A DNA stretch of 13,541 nt from Candidatus Methanoperedentaceae archaeon (GCA_027371625.1 DAHXMQ010000301.1:1-13541); one strand, 5' to 3'. Numbered from the stretch's first letter, positions 1 to 6,940 are shown. The notes: a model not told the origin generated them from the letters alone. Program-made: numbers and translations.

Positions 1-92
1 TCATAGAAGTGGTGTACAATAAAAAGCGGGTTCATTCGTCTATCGGGTACGTCACTCCTGAAGAATTTGAAAAATCTGAAGGGAGGTTTTAA
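1..92 (+). CDS. IS3-family transposase (OrfB, integrase core), C-terminal end only
   Basis: Reading from position 3, the frame gives IEVVYNKKRVHSSIGYVTPE and ends with a TAA at 90-92. The YN-x-x-R-x-HSS-x-GY-x-TP-x-EF pattern is the typical end of the DDE integrase core of IS3-family OrfB transposases, just after the catalytic glutamate helix. The protein catalyses cut-and-copy transposition of the element through a circular intermediate, usually as an OrfAB frameshift fusion. Only about 29 residues are visible, so whether the transposase is intact is unknown. Confidence 0.85.
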   Translation, partial: IEVVYNKKRVHSSIGYVTPEEFEKSEGRF

Positions 93-139
93 ATTGAGAA
101 GTTTCTTAACTGGTTGTCCACAAAATGGGGTTCACTCCA
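1..139 (+). mobile_element. Right end of an IS3-family insertion sequence
   Basis: The stretch holds the last codons of an IS3-type transposase followed by what looks like the terminal inverted repeat. The end, read from the outside inward, begins TGGAGTGAACCCCATTTTGT (complement of about 120-139), which has the TG...CA termini and the GACCCC-like core of IS150/IS3-group ends. The left end lies outside the window, so the repeat pair and the short target duplication cannot be confirmed. The exact boundary at 139 is inferred from the conserved terminal CA and from the reading frame of the interrupted toxin immediately beyond it. Confidence 0.75.
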
Positions 140-168
140 AAAAGATGTGTGTAAATTACACGATACAT
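139..168 (-). pseudogene. RelE/ParE-like toxin, N-terminal stub cut by the IS
   Basis: Just after the stop of the antitoxin at 174-176, an ATG at 168-166 (minus strand) opens a frame reading MYRVIYTHL before it runs into the IS end. A start placed five bases after the antitoxin stop, and a beta-strand-like opening of the M-Y-R-V-I-Y type, are what is expected of a RelE/ParE-superfamily mRNA interferase or gyrase toxin. Only nine codons remain, so the family is inferred mostly from position behind a RelB-like antitoxin. The rest of the toxin may survive beyond the left end of the IS, outside the window. Confidence 0.45.
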
Positions 169-173
169 ACAAA

Positions 174-404
174 TCAAAGAAAGAGCGCATCAATATCTTT
201 TTTCGATTTTATTTCTTTAACTTTGCCTTCTTTAATGTCCCTTTCACTTTCTTTGATTTGCTCTATTAATTCTTTGTCGGAAAGAATCTCTACAGTTTCA
301 ATCAGGCTGTCCACGTCAGCGATAATTTTTTCAAAATCCTCCTTCGGTATTATCACTTTATTGTCAACCTCTTCAACTTTTATTAAATCCAGCATACTTA
401 TCAT
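174..404 (-). CDS. RelB-like antitoxin, probably orphaned by the IS
   Basis: This 76-residue acidic and lysine-rich protein begins MISMLDLIKVEEVDNKVIIP, a short strand-rich segment, and continues as long amphipathic helices (DFEKIIADVDSLIETVEIL, then IKESERDIKEGKVKEI). That layout resembles archaeal and bacterial antitoxins of RelE-type toxins, where the C-terminal helix wraps round the toxin. I recognise the ESERDIKEGK pattern as typical of that group, but the assignment is by pattern only. A TATA-like TTTATAAA lies on the minus strand at about 425-432, roughly 25 bases before the ATG, suggesting a leaderless or nearly leaderless transcript; the ATG at 395 (fourth residue) is an alternative start. 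Its toxin gene downstream is cut off by the insertion sequence. Confidence 0.6.
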   Translation of the reverse strand: MISMLDLIKVEEVDNKVIIPKEDFEKIIADVDSLIETVEILSDKELIEQIKESERDIKEGKVKEIKSKKDIDALFL

Positions 405-461
405 GTGCTATTTAGCGCTCATGTTTTATAAATTATATCACTGAGATTCAAATCATATTCT

Positions 462-530
462 GCCGCCCCACCCCCTGCAAACCTCCGCTGTCCCAGCCGC
501 ACTTACCAACGGCGCCCGCCGAGCCGCGCA
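462..530 (+). repeat. GC-rich interspersed repeat, copy A
   Basis: A C-rich stretch of about 70 bp within AT-rich intergenic DNA. It shares with copies B and C a CCGCC start, a C-rich middle and the end segment CCGCACT...ACGGCGCC...GCCGAGCC. This copy has an extra C (GGCGCCCGCC). The rest of the gap 405-648 holds the promoter of the upstream antitoxin and AT-rich promoter-like DNA ahead of the UPF0175 gene; I see no gene in it. Confidence 0.6.
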
Positions 531-648
531 TTATCTGACAGATTTTTACACCAAGAGTTTTTATAGAGTTTGCGTCAGTTAATTTAAATCGCTCAGGAAT
601 AGCCTTATTTAATATTAAACTAAAATATAGAATCATCAAGGAATTAAA

Positions 649-924
649 ATGGAGACCATAAAAGCAACCATCGACCTGCCCGGCATATTTCCCCACCTGA
701 TAAAGAAAGACGAGGCTGATATACCTTCTTTCATCAAGCAGACAATAGCCGTCGAGCTATATAGAGAGGGCAAAATATCGCTTGGCAAAGCTGCTGAGCT
801 TGCAGGCGCACGGAACAAGTGGGAAATGATGATTATTCTCAGCGAGCGCGGGGTTTCGGTACATTACACGGCAAAAGACGCAAAGAGCGACCTTAAAACT
901 CTCAAACAGTTTTTGAGGAAATAA
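649..924 (+). CDS. UPF0175-family antitoxin
   Basis: A 91-residue protein with the UPF0175 (PF03683) hallmark near residues 37-51: LYREGKISLGKAAELAG, followed by KWEMMIILSERGVSVHYTA. The central segment is a predicted helix-turn-helix. UPF0175 proteins are small DNA-binding antitoxins usually encoded directly before a PIN-domain protein of the DUF3368 family, exactly the arrangement here: its TAA at 922-924 is followed immediately by the ATG of the PIN gene at 925. An AAGGAA ribosome-binding sequence lies just upstream of the ATG. The N-terminal part (ATIDLPG...) is a short strand that may pair in a dimer. The toxin partner is frameshifted, so this antitoxin may now be orphaned or act only as a repressor. 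Confidence 0.85.
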   Translation: METIKATIDLPGIFPHLIKKDEADIPSFIKQTIAVELYREGKISLGKAAELAGARNKWEMMIILSERGVSVHYTAKDAKSDLKTLKQFLRK

Positions 925-1393
925 ATGGTTGTAGTCGCCAATTCTACGCCTCTTATAGCATTATCCAAGCTCGGATTATTCGAGCTATTGAAAGAATATT
1001 TCGGGGAAGTGGCAATCCCGAAAGAAGTCTATGAAGAGGTTGTTACACGTGGAGGTAGCCTTTTCGGAGCAAAAGAGGTTTCCAATTCAAACTGGATAAA
1101 AGTAATCGAGCCTGAAAACAGAATTGCCGTTGATTCTCTTTCGATGAGTCTCGGTAAAGGCGAAGCTGAAGCGATTATACTTGCAAAAGAGAAAAATACC
1201 CTGCTGATAATTGATGACAAGGATGGCAACAATGGCAACAAATCTTGGGGTTCAAGTAACGGGTACAGTGGGTTTGTTGATGCTTGCAGCAGAGGATGGT
1301 AAGATAAGCTTAAAAAAGACTCTGGACGAGTTGATAGCATCGGGTTTCAGACTCAGCAAGAGCGAATATAAGAAAATAATTAGCAGTGATTGA
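925..1393 (+). pseudogene. DUF3368 PIN-domain toxin, frameshifted
   Basis: The frame from 925 begins MVVVANSTPLIALSKLGLFE, the usual opening of DUF3368 PIN-domain proteins, in which Asn-6 sits where the first metal-binding Asp of VapC is found (common in this subfamily). It keeps GKGEAEAI (about residues 77-84) and LLIIDDKD (93-100), which would carry the other acidic ligands. Right after IIDDKD the frame slips: the conserved C-terminal half, ATNLGVQVTGTVGLLMLAAE through GFRLSKSEYKKII, continues in the +1 frame to the TGA at 1391-1393. The break lies at about 1222-1232, where a 9-bp unit ATGGCAACA is tandemly duplicated (1223-1240). A net +1 or -2 change would account for it. Unless this is a sequencing error the RNase toxin is inactive. 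Confidence 0.8.
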
Positions 1394-1417
1394 AATAAAA
1401 TTATTTTTTGCCCTGTG

Positions 1418-1484
1418 CCCGCCCTCCTCTCCAAACCCCGCCGCCCCCCCGCACGCTCGCCGACGGCGCCGCCGAGCCACCCAT
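1418..1484 (+). repeat. GC-rich interspersed repeat, copy B
   Basis: Second copy of the GC-rich element, in the same orientation as A and C. It contains the shared CGACGGCGCCGCC core at 1461-1473. The segment 1455-1477 forms an imperfect palindrome with GCTCG and CGAGC arms around a GGCGCC centre, so an RNA copy could fold into a stable hairpin. It lies between the end of the DUF3368 pseudogene and the promoter of the next TA gene. Confidence 0.65.
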
Positions 1485-1548
1485 AGCCAGTTCCAATTTT
1501 TATTCAAGCAAGCTTTTATAAAGTTAAAAGCCAATGCATATCATAGTT

Positions 1549-1864
1549 ATGTCCTCCGAATACGCAAAAGCCATAAATTCCCAACTCACCCACGGTCTCG
1601 ATTTCGAGAAAAAATATATCGAGTCAACCATAAACAAAATGTTAAAGGTGGAGCTTGGCATGGTCAAACGTGAACTCAAACAGGTCAAAAATACGCTTGC
1701 TGATTTTGAAAAGCGCCACAAAATGGGTTCGGACGAATTTTACGAGAAATTCAAGGCAGGCAAATTTGGGGACGACAGGGAATACATAAAATGGCATCTA
1801 CAAGGATACCTTTAACAAGCTCATGGACAGGCTAAAGGAGATCGAAAAGGTAGTTCATGCTTGA
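1549..1864 (+). pseudogene. Antitoxin-like protein upstream of a TumE-like toxin, frameshifted
   Basis: The frame starts at ATG 1549 (MSSEYAKAINSQ; an in-frame ATG at 1534 is possible). A TATA-like CTTTTATAAAG at about 1512-1521 places transcription start near 1545, favouring 1549. The protein is a long charged helix (KRELKQVKNTLADFEKRHKM) followed by SDEFYEKFKAGKFGDDREYI-KW, a pattern I associate with small archaeal antitoxin-like proteins that precede TA toxins. After KW (1792-1794) the frame breaks and stops at 1813-1815, but the expected continuation IYKDTFNKLMDRLKEIEKVV reads in another frame to TGA 1862-1864. One extra C at 1795, or two missing bases, explains it. Family naming is tentative; the frameshift is directly visible. 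Confidence 0.6.
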
Positions 1865-2021
1865 GAGCTATCTTGCCGGCCTCAAGGCATCGTTAACCGC
1901 ATCTCCTATTGTTCAGGATATTTGGAGGATTGAATATGGAAGCAGTATCTTACCCTTTAAGAATACCAAAAAACGTTATAGAGCTTGCGAATCTAAGAAC
2001 AAAAGAAGAACATGTAGATAA
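1857..2021 (+). pseudogene. TumE-like (DUF6516) toxin, N-terminal remnant
   Basis: An ATG at 1857 overlaps the end of the upstream antitoxin-like frame (ATGCTTGA), the coupling expected in a TA operon. It reads MLESYLAGLKASLTASPIVQ, which resembles the start of TumE-type toxins (about 120 residues in full length). After about 22 codons (near 1920) the sequence turns into the ribosome-binding site and start of the next gene, and the frame only reads through that gene out of phase until TAA at 2019-2021. The toxin body is missing, so a deletion or recombination has joined its start to the following RHH-UPF0175 gene. The TumE name rests on about 20 residues and position only. Confidence 0.45.
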
Positions 2022-2235
2022 ATCTACAGCATTGAGGCAGTTCCTTTACCTTGGTGCAAGAGACTACGTGATGGAACTATACCACAAAGGCAGAATCTCG
2101 CTCGGTAAAGCAGCGGAACTTCTCGATGTGAGTACATTTGATGTCCTGAGACTGTTAGAAGAGCATGGTTACCCTGAAATAACTGAGGAACAGCTCAAAA
2201 AAAGTAGGAAGACAGAAAAAAGTTTAACATTATAA
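1936..2235 (+). CDS. RHH-UPF0175 antitoxin, no toxin partner
   Basis: A 99-residue protein starting MEAVSYPLRIPKNVIELANL, preceded by a GGAGG site at 1924-1928 that decides the ATG at 1936 over upstream in-frame starts. The first half (SYPLRIP ... VDKSTALRQFLYLG) looks like a ribbon-helix-helix DNA-binding fold, and the second half (LYHKGRISLGKAAELLDVST, residues about 56-75) is the UPF0175 motif. This double-domain form is common in archaea as the repressor/antitoxin of a PIN toxin. It appears intact, but no toxin follows: 15 bases after its stop comes a relic of another UPF0175 C-terminus and then repeat C. It is therefore an orphan antitoxin or a solitary regulator. Confidence 0.8.
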   Translation: MEAVSYPLRIPKNVIELANLRTKEEHVDKSTALRQFLYLGARDYVMELYHKGRISLGKAAELLDVSTFDVLRLLEEHGYPEITEEQLKKSRKTEKSLTL

Positions 2236-2249
2236 GCTAATGAATTTTC

Positions 2250-2312
2250 GATTACACGGCTAAAGATGCAAAGAGAGACTTGAAAAATCTTAAACAATTT
2301 TTGAGGAGATAA
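2250..2312 (+). pseudogene. Relic of a UPF0175 C-terminus
   Basis: In the frame from 2250 the sequence reads DYTAKDAKRDLKNLKQFLRR and then stops at TAA 2310-2312. This is the same C-terminus as the UPF0175 gene at 649-924 (HYTAKDAKSDLKTLKQFLRK); over the last 65 bases I count 54 identical positions. There is no start and no N-terminal part, and the preceding gene at 1936-2235 ends in a different way. It is the tail of a second UPF0175 gene whose front, and whose expected PIN toxin, have been lost. Confidence 0.75.
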
Positions 2313-2342
2313 AATAAGCACCCAGTGTCATATTGCTTCGCG

Positions 2343-2409
2343 CCGCCTTCCTCTGCGCCAACCCCACGCTGCCACAGCCGCACTCGCCGACGGCGCCGCC
2401 CAGTCGTGC
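2343..2409 (+). repeat. GC-rich interspersed repeat, copy C
   Basis: Third copy, same orientation. It shares the run CTCGCCGACGGCGCCGCC with copy B and CCGCACT with copy A. It starts about 30 bases after the UPF0175 relic. The gap 2313-2577 otherwise holds only AT-rich DNA leading to the promoter of the small gene at 2578; I see no other gene there. Confidence 0.6.
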
Positions 2410-2513
2410 CTCATTTTTGCGGTAAAATACCAAGAGGCTCATGCACTGTGTCCTCCGGGGTTGATTTTCTTCGCCTATGCTTAATTTTGCTTGTTGCATT
2501 GTTGCATTATTGC

Positions 2514-2545
2514 AAATTGCAATTTTGCGATAATTATATATACTA
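2514..2545 (+). promoter_or_regulatory. Promoter with palindromic operator candidate for the small membrane gene
   Basis: A perfect 12-bp palindrome AAATTGCAATTT (2514-2525) sits directly ahead of a TATA-like TAATTATATATAC (2531-2543). Transcription would start near 2565-2570, just before the ATG at 2578. Just upstream the octamer GTTGCATT is tandemly repeated (2493-2508). A palindrome abutting the TATA/BRE region is a typical site for an archaeal repressor or activator, but the binding protein is unknown. Confidence 0.4.
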
Positions 2546-2577
2546 TTAGTTCAATTTATGCTATCTTGAGGGTATCT

Positions 2578-2667
2578 ATGGAAAAGTTCCTGAAATTTGT
2601 AATGTGTGACATGCTGGTTGGCTTACTGGTATTCACGCTTGTGTCCTCAGGGTTTGTCGCGTTCTAA
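2578..2667 (+). CDS. Small single-span membrane peptide, unknown function
   Basis: A 29-residue frame from ATG to TAA: a short charged start (MEKFLKF) followed by one hydrophobic stretch (MLVGLLVFTLVSSGFVAF), so probably one membrane helix with the N-terminus on the charged side. The leading GAGGGT at 2567-2572 can serve as ribosome-binding site, and a good TATA-like element lies about 35 bases upstream of the ATG. I recognise no family. Its size and hydrophobicity fit either a small membrane-complex subunit or a short hydrophobic toxin; the neighbouring TA remnants make the latter tempting but unproven. It could also be a chance frame. Confidence 0.35.
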   Translation: MEKFLKFVMCDMLVGLLVFTLVSSGFVAF

Positions 2668-2901
2668 TAACTGCAATTTTCTGCTTCATGGTAGTCTTGG
2701 ATATCGTTTATAAATGTCAGATTGTTCTATTGCGCACAGAACAGGCAATCTATCTGTTATTAGGTTCAGCCCCCAGCGCCAGCCTCCATGTGACACGCGG
2801 CGCCGGCAGGAGGGTTTTGCTTATCCTGTGCGGGAATAGTAAAAATGAGGCTGCTTCGGGAACAATGTTGATTTTCAGAAAGCGTAGCAGTCAATCTACG
2901 T

Positions 2902-5739
2902 TCATCTGCCGCTGGATTTCCAAAAAGTTCCATCCAGCACTTTTCTCAGATAAACCCCGGTATAAGACCCCTCTATCCTCGCCACCTTCTCAGGCGTGCC
3001 CTCAGCAATTATGCGCCCGCCGTTATCGCCGCCCTCTGGACCGAGGTCTATTATGTGGTCGGCGACTTTTATCACATCGAGATTATGCTCTATCACCACC
3101 ACGCTGTTGCCAGCATCCACGAGCAGCGAGAGCATGTCGAGCAGCTTCTGGATATCGGCGAAATGCAGCCCTGTCGTGGGTTCGTCCAATATATAGAGCG
3201 TCCTTCCCGTACTTCGTTTGCTCAACTCGGTGGAAAGCTTAACGCGCTGCGCTTCTCCCCCTGAAAGGGTGGTTGCAGCCTGCCCGAGCCTGATATATCC
3301 GAGCCCAACGTCAAAAAGCGTCGAAAGCTGCCGTTTTACTTTCGGAATGTTCTCGAAAAACGAAAGCGCCTCCTCAACGGTCATGTCCAGTACCTGCGCT
3401 ATATTCCTGCCTTTGTATGCGATCTCAAGCGTCTCGCTGTTGAACCTGTTCCCGTGGCAGACCTCACACGGCACATAGACATCGGGAAGGAAATGCATCT
3501 CGATGGTAATAATGCCGTCCCCGCCGCATGCTTCGCATCTCCCTCCCTTGACATTGAAACTGAACCTCCCGGGCAGGTAGCCTCGCGCCCTCGACGACGG
3601 AAGCCTGGCAAATAAATCCCGTATAGGGGTGAATACGCCCGTGTACGTGGCAGGGTTTGAACGCGGCGTCCTGCCGATTGGGGACTGGTCGATTATGATG
3701 ACCTTATCGATGTTCTCAAGTCCGATGATTCCCCTGTGCTTCCCCGGTTTTTCCTTTGCATGATAGAACCTCTGCGCAAGAGCCTTGTAGAGAATATCGT
3801 TGACAAGCGTGCTCTTGCCCGAACCTGAAACACCGGTGACCGCTGTCATCACGCCAAGTGGTATGGTAACGTCTATCTGCTTCAGGTTATTCTCACCCGC
3901 CCCCACGATGGTTATCTTGCCCTTCGGCTTTCGCCTCTTCGCAGGCAGGGGTATCACCTTTTCATGGCTCAGGTACTTACCAGTCAGCGAGCTTTCGCAC
4001 CCGATTACGTCTTCAAGGCTTCCGGTCACCACAACCTCCCCTCCGTGAACGCCAGCGCCGGGACCCATGTCAACGATAAAATCTGCGCTCCTTATCATCT
4101 CCTCGTCATGCTCCACCACCACAACCGTGTTCCCTAGGTCGCGAAGCTGCGTCAGCATGTGTATCAGCCTTCCGTTATCACGCTGATGGAGACCGATGCT
4201 CGGCTCATCGAGGATGTAGAGCACACCCACGAGGCTTGAGCCTATCTGCGTGGCAAGCCGTATCCGCTGGCTTGCCCCCCCTGAAAGCGTACCTGCCGCC
4301 CTGTCGAGAGTGAGATAATCAAGCCCCACGTCCATGAGGAACCCGAGCCTTGCACGAAGCTCCTTCATTATCGGCTTTGATATTATTGCCTCTTTTTCGC
4401 TAAATTTGATGGTTCCAAGGAACTCAAGCGCCTTTTTTACAGACAAACGTGTTGTGGCAATTATGGACTTATCTGCAACAATGACAGCGAGGCTTGATGG
4501 TTTGAGCCTCTCCCCCTTGCACACGGTACACGGTTTTATGCTCATGTACTGCTGGATGCTCTCCCTTGCTTCCTCATACCGTGCTTCCCTGTATTTTCTT
4601 GCAAGGTGCGGTATCACGCCTTCAAAACTGCTCCAGTGTTCCCAGAGCCCGTCCCTGTCTCGCTGAACGTACCTGAAAAGGATCTGCTCGCTTCCCCCGT
4701 GCAGGAGCACACGCACATGCTCTGGTTTCAGTTCCGAGAAAGGCGTATCGAGCGAAAAACCGTAATGCTTTGCCACCGAGGCAAGCATCTGGCGGTAATA
4801 CCCGTAGTCGCCCCACGGCTCGATGGCTCCTTCGCTTAGGGATTTGCTTTTGTCGGGCACTATAAGGTCGGGGTCGAATTCCATCGTGTTCCCAAGCCCC
4901 TGGCATGCCGGGCATGCACCTCTGGGGCTGTTGAAGGAGAACATGTTGGGTTCAAGCGGCTCGAAGCTGATGCCGCATTTCGGGCACGAGGCATGCTCGC
5001 TGAAGAGAAGTTCCTTGCTTCCTATGACATCTATCACCACGATGCCGCTTCCCTGTTTCAGGGCGGTAGCCACGGAATCCGAAAGCCGCTCGCCTATATC
5101 TTTCTTTATCACCAGCCTGTCCACGACGACATCGATATCATGCTTCTGCTGCTTGTTAAGTGTTATCTCCTCCGAGAGTTCATACATTTCACCGTCCACG
5201 CGGACGCGGGCAAAGCCGGCTTTGGCAAGGTCTTCGAACATCTGCTTGTATTCGCCTTTCCTCTGCCTTGAGAGCGGCGCAAGCACGTGTATCTTCGTGC
5301 CCTCGGGCAGCGCCATTACGCTTTCCACAATTTGCTCCACCGTCTGCGGGGCGATCTCACTCCCGCAGTTCGGGCAGTGCTGCTTCCCTATCCTTGCATA
5401 AAGAAGGCGCAGGTAATCGTATATCTCTGTCACCGTACCCACTGTCGAGCGCGGGTTCTTGCTCGTGGATTTCTGCTCGATGGATATCGCCGGCGATAAG
5501 CCTTCTATATGTTCGACATCGGGTTTATCCATCTGCCCGAGGAACTGCCTTGCGTAGGCTGACAGTGATTCGACATACCTTCGCTGTCCTTCGGCATACA
5601 GGGTATCGAATGCAAGCGATGATTTCCCCGAACCAGAGAGCCCTGTTATAACTATGAGTTTGTTCCTCGGAAGCTCAAGGTCTATGTTCTTGAGGTTATG
5701 GACACGGGCGCCTTTTATTATGATTTTGTCTTCTGCCAT
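2902..5739 (-). CDS. uvrA: Excinuclease ABC subunit A (UvrA)
   Basis: A 945-residue, full-length UvrA (E. coli UvrA is 940). As a dimer it scans DNA for bulky lesions, loads UvrB and is released on ATP hydrolysis, starting nucleotide excision repair. Visible: Walker A of the first ATPase (GLSGSGKS, residues 33-40) and its insertion domain; zinc-binding cysteines 252/255 and 276/279; first signature LSGGASQR (485-492) with Walker [14 protein letters not shown] (509-521); second Walker [10 protein letters not shown] (636-644); second zinc finger Cys 735/738/758/761; second signature LSGGEAQR (825-832) with Walker [11 protein letters not shown] (850-859). The first signature has Ala-Ser where the family nearly always has Glu-Ala. 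In archaea UvrABC is thought to be acquired from bacteria. uvrB and uvrC are not in the window. The gap 2668-2901 downstream holds no clear gene, only a GC-rich patch (about 2769-2815) that may be a decayed repeat copy. Confidence 0.97.
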   Translation of the reverse strand: MAEDKIIIKGARVHNLKNIDLELPRNKLIVITGLSGSGKSSLAFDTLYAEGQRRYVESLSAYARQFLGQMDKPDVEHIEGLSPAISIEQKSTSKNPRSTVGTVTEIYDYLRLLYARIGKQHCPNCGSEIAPQTVEQIVESVMALPEGTKIHVLAPLSRQRKGEYKQMFEDLAKAGFARVRVDGEMYELSEEITLNKQQKHDIDVVVDRLVIKKDIGERLSDSVATALKQGSGIVVIDVIGSKELLFSEHASCPKCGISFEPLEPNMFSFNSPRGACPACQGLGNTMEFDPDLIVPDKSKSLSEGAIEPWGDYGYYRQMLASVAKHYGFSLDTPFSELKPEHVRVLLHGGSEQILFRYVQRDRDGLWEHWSSFEGVIPHLARKYREARYEEARESIQQYMSIKPCTVCKGERLKPSSLAVIVADKSIIATTRLSVKKALEFLGTIKFSEKEAIISKPIMKELRARLGFLMDVGLDYLTLDRAAGTLSGGASQRIRLATQIGSSLVGVLYILDEPSIGLHQRDNGRLIHMLTQLRDLGNTVVVVEHDEEMIRSADFIVDMGPGAGVHGGEVVVTGSLEDVIGCESSLTGKYLSHEKVIPLPAKRRKPKGKITIVGAGENNLKQIDVTIPLGVMTAVTGVSGSGKSTLVNDILYKALAQRFYHAKEKPGKHRGIIGLENIDKVIIIDQSPIGRTPRSNPATYTGVFTPIRDLFARLPSSRARGYLPGRFSFNVKGGRCEACGGDGIITIEMHFLPDVYVPCEVCHGNRFNSETLEIAYKGRNIAQVLDMTVEEALSFFENIPKVKRQLSTLFDVGLGYIRLGQAATTLSGGEAQRVKLSTELSKRSTGRTLYILDEPTTGLHFADIQKLLDMLSLLVDAGNSVVVIEHNLDVIKVADHIIDLGPEGGDNGGRIIAEGTPEKVARIEGSYTGVYLRKVLDGTFWKSSGR

Positions 5740-5786
5740 GAAAAATGGTAGTGTAATATTGGCGCTCGATGGTTAAAATAGTATGG

Positions 5787-6940
5787 TTACTTCAAATCCG
5801 TCGTGGGGTTTGGATTCAGTATTAGCGGTGGTCTGGGTGATTGATTGAAGTCAAAATCCTGCGTAAGGTCGCCTAGCTGCGGCACGTTTTCGCGGACAGT
5901 CGGTCTCATGTCGGGTCTCTGGTCTGTTTTCGGGTCGATCCTCTCGCCGCCCAGGAAATCGTCCTCTATGAATTTCGTATAGGCATCGAAACTCAGGGTC
6001 TGGTGGTCGATATAGCCCTTCTTTGCGTATGGGCTGATAACGAGACCAGGCACGCGCAGCCCATAGCCGTTCTCATCCACATGCGGCGGGACGACGTGGT
6101 CATAGAATCCGCCCCAGTCATCCCATGTTAAAAATATCGCGGTGCTGTTCCATTCCGGACTCTGCATTATCACATTGATTATTCCCGTCGTATAAGCCTG
6201 TCCCGTGCTCACAAGCGCAGGCGGATGCTCGCTATCCTGCCGTTCGGCATTATCCAGACGACGGAAGGAAGATTCCCGCTTTCCACGGCTTCATAAAAAT
6301 TATCAAGCGGCTTGCCATTGTTAGCGAGCGACTGGGGATTTGCAAGCTCGTTCGTGCAGCTCATGGGGTCTTTATTTTTACATCTTGCCGACCAGCCCGA
6401 AACAAGAAAGAGGTGCGCAGGAAGGCTCCAAGATGCCGATGACTCAAACATTCTATCTTGAAGCACGAACTCATCCACATATTTCCAGTAGTTTGGTATT
6501 TCCCGCCTGTCGTGGTAACCCATCACATCTGGCTTGCCGAGGGCTTTGTTGCACTCAGGGTTGACGCTACTCCTGCACGCGCTCTTCCTGCCTTCTTCCT
6601 GCTGCGCAATAAAGCCGTCCATCCTTCCATTATCAACATCAGCAGCAGCGTCAATCGCTCCGTGAGGTCCTCCCTCGTTTTTGTCGTTAGTGTCGTGATA
6701 TGGACGCACGCAGTTGCCTGTGCTTGGGTCTGGCACACAAACAGCAGGCGTGCCGTTTTTCATTAGGATTCCCTCTGCTCCCGGGTATGTTCCGAAATAG
6801 TGGTCAAACGCCCGGTTCTCCTGCATTATGATAACGACGTGTTTGATCCTGCGAATGCCTTCAAGCTTGCTCTGGGGCTGCGTGATGCATCCCGATACAA
6901 CGAGAACCCCAATTATTACAAGCGCAAGCCAGAACCGCAT
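5787..6940 (-). pseudogene. Lipoprotein phospholipase C / phosphoesterase (PF04185), frameshifted
   Basis: The two halves of one gene read in different frames. The first, from ATG 6940, gives a lipoprotein signal (MRFWLALVIIGVLVVSGC, lipobox Cys-18) and the family opening HVVIIMQENRAFDHYFGTYP (34-53) with the metal-binding Glu-41/Asn-42. It runs to WIMPNG, after which the frame slips at about 6236-6239 and soon stops. The second half, [18 protein letters not shown], continues with [26 protein letters not shown] and [20 protein letters not shown] to TAA at 5787-5789. A net loss of one base (or gain of two) explains it. About 385 residues in all, the usual length of this metal-dependent phosphoesterase family (phospholipase C, acid phosphatase), acting outside the cell on a lipid anchor. 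A CCTTATAAG element at 6965-6974 on the minus strand fits a promoter. The stop lies 47 bases before uvrA on the same strand. Confidence 0.85.

Noticed and set aside
67..444. Plus-strand 125-codon open frame
   Set aside because: It crosses the IS end and runs antisense to the antitoxin; its sequence is low-complexity Ser/Leu/Ile, as expected from the reverse of a Lys/Glu/Asp-rich gene.
448..696. Minus-strand 82-codon open frame
   Set aside because: It arises from the GC-rich repeat; the same Gly/Ala/Arg-rich peptide appears in frames over all three copies and there is no protein-like conservation.
462..2409. CRISPR array from the three GC-rich repeats
   Set aside because: Spacing is over 900 bp with genes between, copies are diverged, and no cas gene is in the window.
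2769..2815. Fourth copy of the GC-rich repeat
   Set aside because: Contains GCGCCAGCC and CGGCGCCGGCAG, which partly match copy C, but the alignment needs gaps and is too weak to claim.
2688..3242. Plus-strand 184-codon frame near the end of uvrA
   Set aside because: Over half is antisense to uvrA and the composition (Arg/Ser/Cys/Pro-rich) is typical of a shadow.
4823..5401. Plus-strand 192-codon frame inside uvrA
   Set aside because: Fully antisense to the UvrA insertion-domain and zinc-finger coding region; Ser-rich shadow.
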